This document shows positions 1-6,370 of a DNA stretch of 8,784 nucleotides, piece after piece. Under the pieces are notes generated by a model, which searched no databases, was not told where the DNA came from, and saw only the letters and a program-made list of their open reading frames with translations. Both the position numbers and the translations under genes were made by a program. Positions within the stretch are counted from its first letter, which is position 1. The number at the start of each line of letters is the position of its first letter. This DNA comes from an uncultured Micrococcales bacterium (GTDB lineage: Bacteria > Actinomycetota > Actinomycetes > Actinomycetales > Microbacteriaceae), in NCBI GenBank assembly GCA_937919125.1, contig CALFOB010000080.1, positions 1 to 8,784 on the forward strand, given 5' to 3'.

Positions 1-2313
1 CGAACAGTCGGTGTTGAATACATGCACATCCACAACCCAGCAGAACGTAAATGGATGCAGGATCACCTCGAAGTTCCTTACGTAAAGCCATCTCGTGAAG
101 CTCAACTTCGTATCCTTGAAAAACTAAACGAAGCAGAAGCATTCGAAACCTTCCTACAAACCAAGTTCGTAGGACAGAAGCGCTTCAGCCTTGAAGGTGG
201 AGAATCTACTATTGCTGCTCTTGATGCAATCTTGCAGGCAGCGGCAGATCACCAGCTTGATGAAGTTGCTATTGGTATGGCCCACAGAGGTCGTCTAAAT
301 GTTCTTACCAACATCGCTGGTAAGACCTATGGCCAAGTCTTCAGAGAGTTCGAAGGCAACACTGACGTGAAGACAGTTCAAGGCTCAGGAGATGTGAAGT
401 ATCACCTAGGTACATCAGGTGTATTCACAAGTGCAACAGGTAGCACCACCAAGGTCTACCTGGCTGCTAACCCTTCTCACCTAGAAGCAGTAAACCCAGT
501 TCTTGAAGGTATTGTTCGAGCAAAGCTTGATCGAATCAACAAGTCTCCTGAAGAGAACCCAGTACTTCCAATCCTTATTCACGGTGATGCTGCATTCGCA
601 GGACAAGGTGTTGTTCCAGAAACCCTAAACATGATGAACCTTAGAGGTTACAGAACTGGTGGGACAATCCACATCGTGATTAACAACCAGGTTGGTTTCA
701 CTACCCCACCTAACATGTCTCGTTCAACTGTGTATGCAACAGACATTGCTAAGGGAATTCAGGTTCCAATCTTCCACGTAAATGGAGATGACCCAGAGGC
801 AGTATTCAGAGTTGCTCAGCTAGCTTTTGATTACCGTCAGACCTTCGGTAAGGATGCGGTTATTGACCTCGTTTGTTACCGTCGTCGTGGACACAACGAA
901 GGTGATGACCCTTCAATGACTCAGCCACTTATGTATAACTTGATTGAAGCAAAGCGTTCAGTTAGAACTCTGTACCTAGAGTCTCTAGTTGGTCGTGGAG
1001 ACATCACTCGTGAAGAGTTCGAGCAATCAAATGCTGATCTTCAAGCGAAGCTTGAAAAAGCATTCACTGATGTTCACGAAGCTATGGCTCAGCCAATTGA
1101 ACTTGTTTCAAGACCTCAGGGTATTGGTACTACCGCTAGCGATAACCCAGAGATCAACCACGAGACAAAGATCGCTAGAGACGTAGTTGAACTAATTGGT
1201 GCTGCTCACAGCAACATTCCACCAGCATTCAATGTTCACCCTAAACTTCAGCAGCTTCTTGCTAAGCGAGTTGAAATGTCTAGAGAAGGTGGCATTGACT
1301 GGGGCTTCGGAGAACTACTTGCCCTTGGTTCCTTGCTTGTTGAAGGTGTGAACGTTCGTATGTCTGGTCAAGACACTAGACGTGGAACTTTCGTTCAGCG
1401 TCACGCTGTCTTCCACGATCGTGAGAATGGTCAAGAGTGGATTCCACTTAGAAACCTTTCAGAAGCACAATCTAAGTTCTACATCTACGATTCACTATTG
1501 AGCGAATACGCTGCAATGGGATTCGAATATGGATACTCCGTAGAGCGTAAAGATGCCTTAGTTCTATGGGAAGCACAGTTCGGTGACTTTGCTAACGGTG
1601 CTCAGACCATCCTTGATGAGTTCATCTCTTCAGCAGAACAGAAGTGGGGTCAGCACTCTTCTCTAGTTCTACTTCTTCCTCACGGTTACGAAGGCCAGGG
1701 ACCAGACCACTCTTCAGCTCGTATCGAAAGATACCTGCAGTTATGTGCTGAGAACAACATGACTGTTGCTCAACCTTCAACACCGGCTAACCACTTCCAC
1801 CTTCTTCGTCGTCAGGCATATGCAAGACCTAGAAGACCACTAGTTGTGTTCACACCTAAGTCAATGCTTCGCCTAAAGGCAGCATCATCAAAGGTTGAAG
1901 ACTTCACTACTGGTTCATTCCAGCCTGTGATTGATGATGAGCGCGGACTAAACAAGGCAAGCGTGAAGAGAGTTCTATTCTGTTCAGGCAAGATCTACTG
2001 GGATCTATTGGCAGAAGCTGAAAAGCGTAACGATCAGCACACCGCTATCGTTCGTGTTGAACAGCTTTACCCAACGCCGGTTGATGAAATCAAGGCTGTT
2101 TATGCTCAGTACCCAGGTGCAGAGTTGTTCTGGGTTCAGGACGAACCTGCTAACCAGGGTCCTTGGACATACATTGGTCTATTCCTGCCTAAGTACATGG
2201 GTGGACAGGTAGCACAGCTGGTTTCAAGACCAGCTAGTGCTTCGCCTGCAACCGGTTCAGCTAAGCGTCACGCTGTTGAACAAGCAGACCTAGTTGAGAG
2301 AGCGTTTAGCTAA
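1..2313 (+). CDS. kgd: 2-oxoglutarate dehydrogenase E1 / decarboxylase, 5'-partial
   Basis: This is the thiamine-diphosphate-dependent E1 of the 2-oxoglutarate dehydrogenase complex (SucA/OdhA/Kgd), which decarboxylates 2-oxoglutarate in the TCA cycle. The frame is open to the left edge: the seven codons before the first ATG (position 22) read RTVGVEY, which joins the MHI(H/Q) family motif, so that ATG is internal. Numbering from it: GMAHRGRLNVL at 85-95; the ThDP/Mg motif runs from G188-D189 to N221-N222; RRRGHNEGDDP at 287-297; SGQDTRRGTF at 448-457 opens the transketolase-like pyrimidine domain; HGYEGQGPDHSSAR at 554-567; the C-terminal domain has VEQLYPTP (679-686) and WVQDEPANQGPW (704-715). 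Actinobacterial homologues are about 1,200-1,260 residues with an N-terminal E2-like acyltransferase domain, so roughly 450-490 residues are off-window. Whether that domain is present cannot be seen. The next gene starts 2 bases after the stop, suggesting co-transcription. Confidence 0.96.
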   Translation, partial: RTVGVEYMHIHNPAERKWMQDHLEVPYVKPSREAQLRILEKLNEAEAFETFLQTKFVGQKRFSLEGGESTIAALDAILQAAADHQLDEVAIGMAHRGRLNVLTNIAGKTYGQVFREFEGNTDVKTVQGSGDVKYHLGTSGVFTSATGSTTKVYLAANPSHLEAVNPVLEGIVRAKLDRINKSPEENPVLPILIHGDAAFAGQGVVPETLNMMNLRGYRTGGTIHIVINNQVGFTTPPNMSRSTVYATDIAKGIQVPIFHVNGDDPEAVFRVAQLAFDYRQTFGKDAVIDLVCYRRRGHNEGDDPSMTQPLMYNLIEAKRSVRTLYLESLVGRGDITREEFEQSNADLQAKLEKAFTDVHEAMAQPIELVSRPQGIGTTASDNPEINHETKIARDVVELIGAAHSNIPPAFNVHPKLQQLLAKRVEMSREGGIDWGFGELLALGSLLVEGVNVRMSGQDTRRGTFVQRHAVFHDRENGQEWIPLRNLSEAQSKFYIYDSLLSEYAAMGFEYGYSVERKDALVLWEAQFGDFANGAQTILDEFISSAEQKWGQHSSLVLLLPHGYEGQGPDHSSARIERYLQLCAENNMTVAQPSTPANHFHLLRRQAYARPRRPLVVFTPKSMLRLKAASSKVEDFTTGSFQPVIDDERGLNKASVKRVLFCSGKIYWDLLAEAEKRNDQHTAIVRVEQLYPTPVDEIKAVYAQYPGAELFWVQDEPANQGPWTYIGLFLPKYMGGQVAQLVSRPASASPATGSAKRHAVEQADLVERAFS

Positions 2314-2315
2314 AG

Positions 2316-2927
2316 ATGGAAGAGCCACGTCGTAACATTCGAGTTGTCATCATTGGTGACGACATCGTTGGTGCAGGTGGCGACCCTAAGGGTTTGGGCT
2401 GGGTTGGCCGCGTGATTGCTAAAACTCAAAGCGACTATCCACGAATCGACTTCTATGTTCTATCTACGCCTGAGGTAAGTACTGCTCAGCTAAGCGAACA
2501 GTGGCTAGAAGAAGCCTCTAAGCGCTTTGCTCCAGATACCGATAACAGATTGATTGTTGCTTTGAACTCAAACGACATCAACGCTGGAATCACAATGTCT
2601 AGATCAAGACTGAACCTAGCTAACATCCTCGACACAGCAACAAGCAAAGGTGTTCAAAGCTTTGTCATCTCCCCTATTCCTAGTCGTAACCCTCAGCTGA
2701 ACTACGACATTGAACATCTATCAGCAGGTTTCGAAGATGTTGCTTCTAGAAGAAGCTTGCCTTTTGTTGATGCCTACAGACCGCTAGTTGATCACCCAGG
2801 ATTCAACGAAGAGATTAAGAACTCTCAGTTCGGATTACCGGGTCAACTAGGTCACGGTCTTATTGCTTGGCTAGTGCTAAACCAAGGTTGGTACAGCTGG
2901 TTAGATCTTCCAGAGCAAGAGATATAA
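2316..2927 (+). CDS. SGNH/GDSL-fold protein, probably catalytically degenerate
   Basis: A 203-residue protein without signal peptide or membrane segment, so probably cytoplasmic. It has the outline of an SGNH/GDSL hydrolase: a beta-strand VVIIGDD (10-16) at the block I position, followed by GAGGDPKGLGWVGRV (19-33); a VALNSND block (81-87) resembling the GxND block III; and a C-terminal GQLGH (176-180) in place of block V DxxH. The nucleophilic Ser of GDS(L) is Asp16 and the Asp of DxxH appears to be Gln177, while Asn86 and His180 remain. A normal ester-hydrolase triad is therefore not visible and the protein may be a binding or scaffold member; this is inference. The ATG lies 2 bases after the kgd stop with only a weak AAAG upstream, suggesting translational coupling. 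Its true function and any link to 2-oxoglutarate metabolism are unknown. Confidence 0.85.
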   Translation: MEEPRRNIRVVIIGDDIVGAGGDPKGLGWVGRVIAKTQSDYPRIDFYVLSTPEVSTAQLSEQWLEEASKRFAPDTDNRLIVALNSNDINAGITMSRSRLNLANILDTATSKGVQSFVISPIPSRNPQLNYDIEHLSAGFEDVASRRSLPFVDAYRPLVDHPGFNEEIKNSQFGLPGQLGHGLIAWLVLNQGWYSWLDLPEQEI

Positions 2928-2930
2928 GAA

Positions 2931-2957
2931 AAATCCCCGCCACTAGAGCGGGGATTT
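2931..2957. terminator. Bidirectional intrinsic terminator
   Basis: A perfect 10-bp inverted repeat, AAATCCCCGC (2931-2940) and GCGGGGATTT (2948-2957), encloses the 7-base loop CACTAGA. It is preceded by an A-rich run (2929-2933) and followed by TTTCTT, so it reads as GC-rich stem plus U-tract on both strands. It lies 3 bases past the SGNH gene stop, and the stop codon of the minus-strand anti-sigma gene begins just beyond it at 2960-2962. One hairpin thus appears to end both convergent operons. Confidence 0.9.
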
Positions 2958-2959
2958 CT

Positions 2960-3190
2960 TCAAATCTCTGATTGCAACCTGTTTTGCATCTTGGAAGCAA
3001 AACTTGCTTGAGCATCCATCGATGAGCTACTAATCAAATTCGATATTTTACTTTCGATTGCGTATTCCCTTTTGCAGCCATCGCAACCATCAAGATGGTT
3101 TATGACCTGAGACTTTTCATTCTCTGGTAGATCATTTGCTAGGAATTCAAAAACCTTATCTAGTGTGTCTTTGCAATTGTTCTCTGACAT
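2960..3190 (-). CDS. rsrA: Zinc-binding anti-sigma factor, RsrA/RshA-like (mycothiol system)
   Basis: A 76-residue protein of the ZAS (zinc-associated anti-sigma) type. It shows Cys6, then H32-L-D-G-C36-D-G-C39, which is the HxxxCxxC signature. Cys6 matches the extra N-terminal zinc-ligand cysteine of Streptomyces RsrA. The context NCKDTLDKVFEFL resembles the RsrA start, and KREYAIESKI (40-49) resembles the LREYxLE segment. In the family, such proteins hold the sigma factor inactive while reduced and zinc-bound; disulfide stress forms a disulfide, releases zinc and frees sigma. The extra C-terminal cysteines of Streptomyces RsrA are absent; a serine run (53-57) lies near that region. There is no transmembrane segment, so it should be cytoplasmic. 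The start at 3190 has a good Shine-Dalgarno (AAGGGA, minus strand) 4 bases upstream, overlapping the end of the sigma gene 9 bases away. Confidence 0.88.
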   Translation of the reverse strand: MSENNCKDTLDKVFEFLANDLPENEKSQVINHLDGCDGCKREYAIESKISNLISSSSMDAQASFASKMQNRLQSEI

Positions 3191-3199
3191 CTTTTCCCT

Positions 3200-3817
3200 T
3201 TACTTTTTCTTATCTTCATCTAATCCGATCCCGTAGCTGGCAGCCATATCTTTCAATGCCTCGCTTAGCTTTTCACGGGAACGGGAAACTTTTGAACCAA
3301 CAGTGTTCTGGCTAAGCCCTAACTCTTTGGCAATTTCAATGTTGCTAAGTTCAACAATGAACTTTAGGAAAGCAACTTCTCTGAACTCATCGCTTAGAGA
3401 CTGGACAGCAGCTTCGATTTCTTCCAAACCGAATTGTTCCAGAACCAAAAGTTCCGGAGTATCGACATCATTAGCAAAGTCGAACTTGTCGAAGCCAAAG
3501 TCTTCTACACCTTCTTCATTGGTGTAGACGTACTGGATCTTTTCATCGATCTTTGACTGGGCGATACCTGCGTTGATTAGCAGGTTAGAGGCAATCTTGA
3601 ACATCCAAGACTTTGGACCTTTACCCTGATCGGTAAATGAGCCCCAGGCATTGAACGCTTTGATTAGCGCCTCTTGGGCGATTTCTTCACCGCGGTGTAG
3701 GTTTTGTGCTTTTGAGATACAGAAGCGGCGGATATCCTCAAAGTAAGGTCCAGCGGCAAGGTTGAATGAATCAAGCTTGGCTTGACCTTCATCTGTGGTT
3801 CCCATTTGGTCACTCAT
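3200..3817 (-). CDS. sigH: ECF sigma factor, SigR/SigH-like (thiol/oxidative stress)
   Basis: An ECF (group IV) sigma-70 factor. In the longest open frame (261 residues, TTG at 3985) region 2 spans about residues 75-140 (RGEEIAQEALIKAFNAWGSF at 98-117, then KSWMFKIASNLLIN at 125-138) and region 4 about 187-245 (helix-turn-helix LSNIEIAKELGLSQNTV, 213-229). I prefer the ATG at 3817 (residue 57), giving 205 residues, because family members usually have only about 20-30 residues before region 2. An extended form from TTG 3985 or GTG 3982 is possible. The gene immediately precedes an RsrA-like anti-sigma gene, the canonical SigR-RsrA arrangement, so it should direct the thiol-stress response. Region 4 is divergent: the usual P(I/T)GTVMSRLHRGRR is here QNTVGSKVSRSREK, so target promoters may deviate. 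The C-terminus ends in three lysines. Confidence 0.86.
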   Translation of the reverse strand: MSDQMGTTDEGQAKLDSFNLAAGPYFEDIRRFCISKAQNLHRGEEIAQEALIKAFNAWGSFTDQGKGPKSWMFKIASNLLINAGIAQSKIDEKIQYVYTNEEGVEDFGFDKFDFANDVDTPELLVLEQFGLEEIEAAVQSLSDEFREVAFLKFIVELSNIEIAKELGLSQNTVGSKVSRSREKLSEALKDMAASYGIGLDEDKKK

Positions 3818-3825
3818 CGATTGTG

Positions 3826-3831
3826 AGTTTA
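3826..3831 (-). promoter_or_regulatory. Possible -10 element for sigH (minus strand TAAACT)
   Basis: On the minus strand TAAACT fits the actinobacterial TANNNT -10 pattern and sits 8 bases before the ATG at 3817. That spacing would give a leaderless or nearly leaderless transcript, which fits the lack of a Shine-Dalgarno before this ATG. No good -35 is visible, and such hexamers are common by chance. Confidence 0.25.
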
Positions 3832-3998
3832 GTAGTTGTGACATGTGTTTGCTGCTAATTCTGGCAGCTGAGCCATAAACATGGCGACGTGGTGCTTGCA
3901 GTGCTACGTTGTTTGTAATGTAAATAGGTACCATCCTTCGGGTTAGTTTGTTCGTCTTTGAACTGATTTGCTCCTCAGGCACCAATAAATCATGCCGT

Positions 3999-4008
3999 TA
4001 GAATAGGA
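3999..4008 (+). promoter_or_regulatory. Possible aroA -10 (TAGAAT) and overlapping Shine-Dalgarno
   Basis: TAGAAT (3999-4004) matches five of six positions of TATAAT and ends 9 bases before the aroA ATG, a distance compatible with a leaderless or very short leader. AGGA (4005-4008) lies 5 bases before the ATG and could instead be a weak ribosome binding site on a longer transcript. A TTGAAC at 3958-3963 is too far away for normal -35 spacing. The two readings cannot be separated from sequence alone. Confidence 0.3.
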
Positions 4009-4013
4009 AACAC

Positions 4014-5339
4014 ATGACGGACAACATTTATTCCCGCTCGGCTAAAAGTTCTTGGCTTGCCCCAACAATTCAACGTGCCATTTCTGGATCCGTCTCTTTG
4101 CCAGGCTCAAAATCCCTGACCAACCGCGAATTAGTGCTGTCTGCCCTTGCTTCATCACCCAGCCGCCTGATTAATCCCCTAGATTCAAGGGATTCCTCGC
4201 TGATGATTGAGTCCCTGATGCAGCTAGGGACCCAAATCACCGTCAGCGAAAGGAGTAACTCTGTAATAGTCGCACCTACCACTGACATTGAGGGGCGAGA
4301 GCCTCTGAAGGCCCGTATTGACTGCGGATTAGCCGGAACAGTGATGAGATTTGTGCCGCCCATGGCAGCCCTATTTGCTGGGGAAATCACCTTTGATGGC
4401 GATGAAGCAGCCCGAAGACGACCTATGAAGACCACTATCGAATCTCTGAGAGCTTTAGGCGTCTCAGTTGAAGATCAGGGCTCAGGATCTCTTCCTTTTA
4501 CTATTGCTAGCTCAGGGGTTATCGAAGGTGGCTACCTAGAGATAGATGCGAGTGCCTCAAGCCAGTTCGTTTCAGGGCTCCTCTTAGCTGCTCCTAGATT
4601 TAGTAAGGGTCTATCACTTCGCCACGTTGGAAAAGACTTACCTAGCCTTCCTCACATTGAGATGACTCTTGAATGCCTGAGACAAAGAGGTGTCAAAGTC
4701 TCCCAGCCTGAAGAAACCCTATGGGTGGTTGAACCAGGACCGATTATCGGTGGGGATATAAACATTGAACCTGATCTATCTAATGCTGGACCTTTCTTAG
4801 CGTCAGCTCTAGTTCTTAGTGGATCAGTGAAGGTAAAGAACTGGCCTCAAACTACTACCCAGGTCGGTAAACACTTTGTTGAGATTCTTACCCAAATGGG
4901 AGCAGGTTTTGAAAGAGACGGAGATGACTTAGTCATCACCGGAACGGGAATAATCAAGGGAATAGATATTGATTTATCTATTGGTGGTGAACTAGCTCCG
5001 GTAATTATTGCTTTAGCTGTTCTAGCTGATGGTCCTTCAAGAATTACAGGTATTGCTCATCTAAGAGGCCACGAAACAGACCGTCTTGCTGCTTTGACTA
5101 ATGAGATAAACAGCATTGGCGGAAATGCTAATGAACTTGAAGACGGTATCGCTATTGAACCAAGTGCTGAATTACATTCAGGCACTTGGAAGACGTATGA
5201 AGATCACCGAATGGCAACTGCTGGAGCAATCATTGGTCTTAGGGTTCCTGGCATAACTATTGAAGACATCAGTGTCGTGAGTAAGACCATGCCTGAGTTT
5301 GTTTCACTATGGAATGACTTGTTGGGAACTAACTCTTGA
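4014..5339 (+). CDS. aroA: 3-phosphoshikimate 1-carboxyvinyltransferase (EPSP synthase)
   Basis: Transfers the enolpyruvyl group of phosphoenolpyruvate to shikimate-3-phosphate, the sixth step of the shikimate pathway to chorismate, in the cytoplasm. At 441 residues it is full length. Visible motifs: LPGSKSLTNRE (29-39) with Lys33; CGLAGTVMRF (104-113), the loop contacting PEP; GDEAARRRPM (129-138); SSQFVSGLLLAAPR (182-195); GGELAP (324-329), with Glu326 at the position of the E. coli catalytic Asp313, as in mycobacterial AroA; LRGHETDRLAAL (350-361); and YEDHRMA (395-401). Phe113 stands where E. coli has Pro101, which is usual for actinobacteria. The ATG at 4014 has AGGA just upstream. It is the first gene of a compact aroA-rsgA-hisN group, overlapping rsgA by 4 bases. 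Codon choice drifts along the gene, with more GCC/CTG early and more GCT/CTA late. Confidence 0.97.
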   Translation: MTDNIYSRSAKSSWLAPTIQRAISGSVSLPGSKSLTNRELVLSALASSPSRLINPLDSRDSSLMIESLMQLGTQITVSERSNSVIVAPTTDIEGREPLKARIDCGLAGTVMRFVPPMAALFAGEITFDGDEAARRRPMKTTIESLRALGVSVEDQGSGSLPFTIASSGVIEGGYLEIDASASSQFVSGLLLAAPRFSKGLSLRHVGKDLPSLPHIEMTLECLRQRGVKVSQPEETLWVVEPGPIIGGDINIEPDLSNAGPFLASALVLSGSVKVKNWPQTTTQVGKHFVEILTQMGAGFERDGDDLVITGTGIIKGIDIDLSIGGELAPVIIALAVLADGPSRITGIAHLRGHETDRLAALTNEINSIGGNANELEDGIAIEPSAELHSGTWKTYEDHRMATAGAIIGLRVPGITIEDISVVSKTMPEFVSLWNDLLGTNS

Positions 5340-6361
5340 GTTGGTTATATGAGCCAGAACCTGGCCAGCACGATATCGATGAGAGTGATATCAGATTTAG
5401 ACCAAACCCTAAAGGCAACAAACCAAGAACTAAGACAAGACCTACTTATAAAGATGCTCCTATCGGAATGGTTATCCAGGTTGATAAGGGCAGATACACA
5501 GTCATCGTTGATGAATCTAGAGAGATAACCGCAACCCTAGGTAAAGAGCTTAGAAAAGAAGGTGTTGCTGTTGGAGATCTCGTTGCCCTCGCTGGTGACA
5601 CCTCAGACACCGTTGGAGCTCTATCTCGAATAGTTCGAGTGGAACCTAGAACATCTCTTCTCAGAAGAAGTGCTGACGATAGCGATCAGGTTGAGCGAGT
5701 AATGGTTGCTAACGCAACCCAGATGCTTATTGTGGTGGCTATTGCCAACCCTGAACCTAGAACCAGATTGATTGACAGATACCTGGCTGCTGCTTTTGAT
5801 GCTGGTCTTAGACCTGCTCTATGTATCACAAAGGTGGACCTTGCTGACCCAACAGAGTTCCTGGCTAACTTCTCTGGATTATCAATTCCAGTAATTCTCA
5901 ACAAACAAGAAAGTCCTTCTCTTAATGAACTAAATGATTTCTTAGCTAATGAGATCACAGTGGTTGTTGGACACAGTGGTGTTGGTAAATCTACTCTTGT
6001 GAATGCCGTCTCCCCTGGAGCTCTTCGCTCAACTGGTGGCGTAAACGCTGTTACCGGTAGAGGTAGACACACCAGCAGCTCGGTAAGAGCCATCAACCTC
6101 AACAGAGAAACTAACTCTTGGATAATTGACACCCCTGGGGTTAGATCTTTTGGGCTAGGTCATATCAAACTAGAGAATCTTCTAAAGAGCTTTGAAGACC
6201 TATGGGCTATTGCTGTTGATTGTCCTAGAGACTGCTCTCACCTAGCGGACTCCCCTGACTGCTTGCTTGATGAGGCAATTGCCAATGGCACAATACCTGA
6301 AGCAAGAGTTGATTCCCTTAGAAGACTCATGTCTTCTCTAGCCAACTCATCTAACGAGTAA
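5336..6361 (+). CDS. rsgA: Ribosome small-subunit-dependent GTPase RsgA
   Basis: A circularly permuted GTPase that acts late in 30S ribosomal subunit maturation, 341 residues. After a charged N-terminus (PNPKGNKPRTKTRP, 23-36) comes an OB-fold RNA-binding domain (about 43-108, beginning IGMVIQVDKGRYTV). The G motifs follow in permuted order: G4 TKVD (165-168), G1/P-loop GHSGVGKST (212-220), G2 region around GRGRHTSSS (241-249), and G3 DTPG (265-268). The C-terminal zinc site is C296-x3-C300-x-H302-x6-C309, matching the family CxxxCxH...C pattern. The start is TTG at 5336, whose TTGA overlaps the aroA TGA by 4 bases, with GGGA (5324-5327) 8 bases upstream. The encoded MSWLYEPEPG resembles actinobacterial RsgA N-termini, supporting this non-ATG start. 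Translational coupling to aroA is likely. Confidence 0.95.
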   Translation: MSWLYEPEPGQHDIDESDIRFRPNPKGNKPRTKTRPTYKDAPIGMVIQVDKGRYTVIVDESREITATLGKELRKEGVAVGDLVALAGDTSDTVGALSRIVRVEPRTSLLRRSADDSDQVERVMVANATQMLIVVAIANPEPRTRLIDRYLAAAFDAGLRPALCITKVDLADPTEFLANFSGLSIPVILNKQESPSLNELNDFLANEITVVVGHSGVGKSTLVNAVSPGALRSTGGVNAVTGRGRHTSSSVRAINLNRETNSWIIDTPGVRSFGLGHIKLENLLKSFEDLWAIAVDCPRDCSHLADSPDCLLDEAIANGTIPEARVDSLRRLMSSLANSSNE

Positions 6362-6370
6362 GTTTTATAC

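Larger units (their letters stand above)
3818..4013. other. Divergent sigH-aroA intergenic/regulatory region
   Basis: These 196 bases separate the preferred sigma start from aroA, which are divergently transcribed. The region must carry promoters for both directions unless the sigma frame is translated from 3985 or 3982, in which case only 28-31 bases remain. I searched both strands by eye for a SigR-type promoter (GGAAT, about 16-20 bases, GTT) and did not find a convincing one. There is no clear hairpin, tRNA or riboswitch. Confidence 0.5.

Noticed and set aside
22..24. ATG at 22 as the real start of the 2-oxoglutarate dehydrogenase gene
   Set aside because: The frame is open to base 1 and the seven upstream codons (RTVGVEY) match the family motif preceding MHI, so it is an internal methionine of a gene cut by the window edge.
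989..1186. 65-residue plus-strand frame inside kgd
   Set aside because: It lies entirely within the well-conserved kgd frame and its translation has no recognisable motif.
3303..3527. 74-residue plus-strand frame opposite the sigma gene
   Set aside because: Antisense shadow of the sigma factor; Ser-rich low-complexity translation and no start signals.
3818..4013. SigR-type autoregulatory promoter (GGAAT...GTT)
   Set aside because: No pair of boxes with acceptable spacing was found on either strand; GGAAAC at 4006-4011 has no GTT partner.
4104..4353. Phe at the E. coli Pro101 position of AroA as an unusual resistance-type change
   Set aside because: AGTV(M/L)RF is the ordinary actinobacterial form of this loop, so it is lineage-typical and not a novel mutation.
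4070..4435. 121-residue minus-strand frame opposite aroA
   Set aside because: Antisense to conserved EPSP synthase motifs and not protein-like.
5686..6132. 148-residue minus-strand frame opposite rsgA
   Set aside because: Antisense to the GTPase motifs. Its length reflects codon bias of the sense gene, and no family resemblance is seen.
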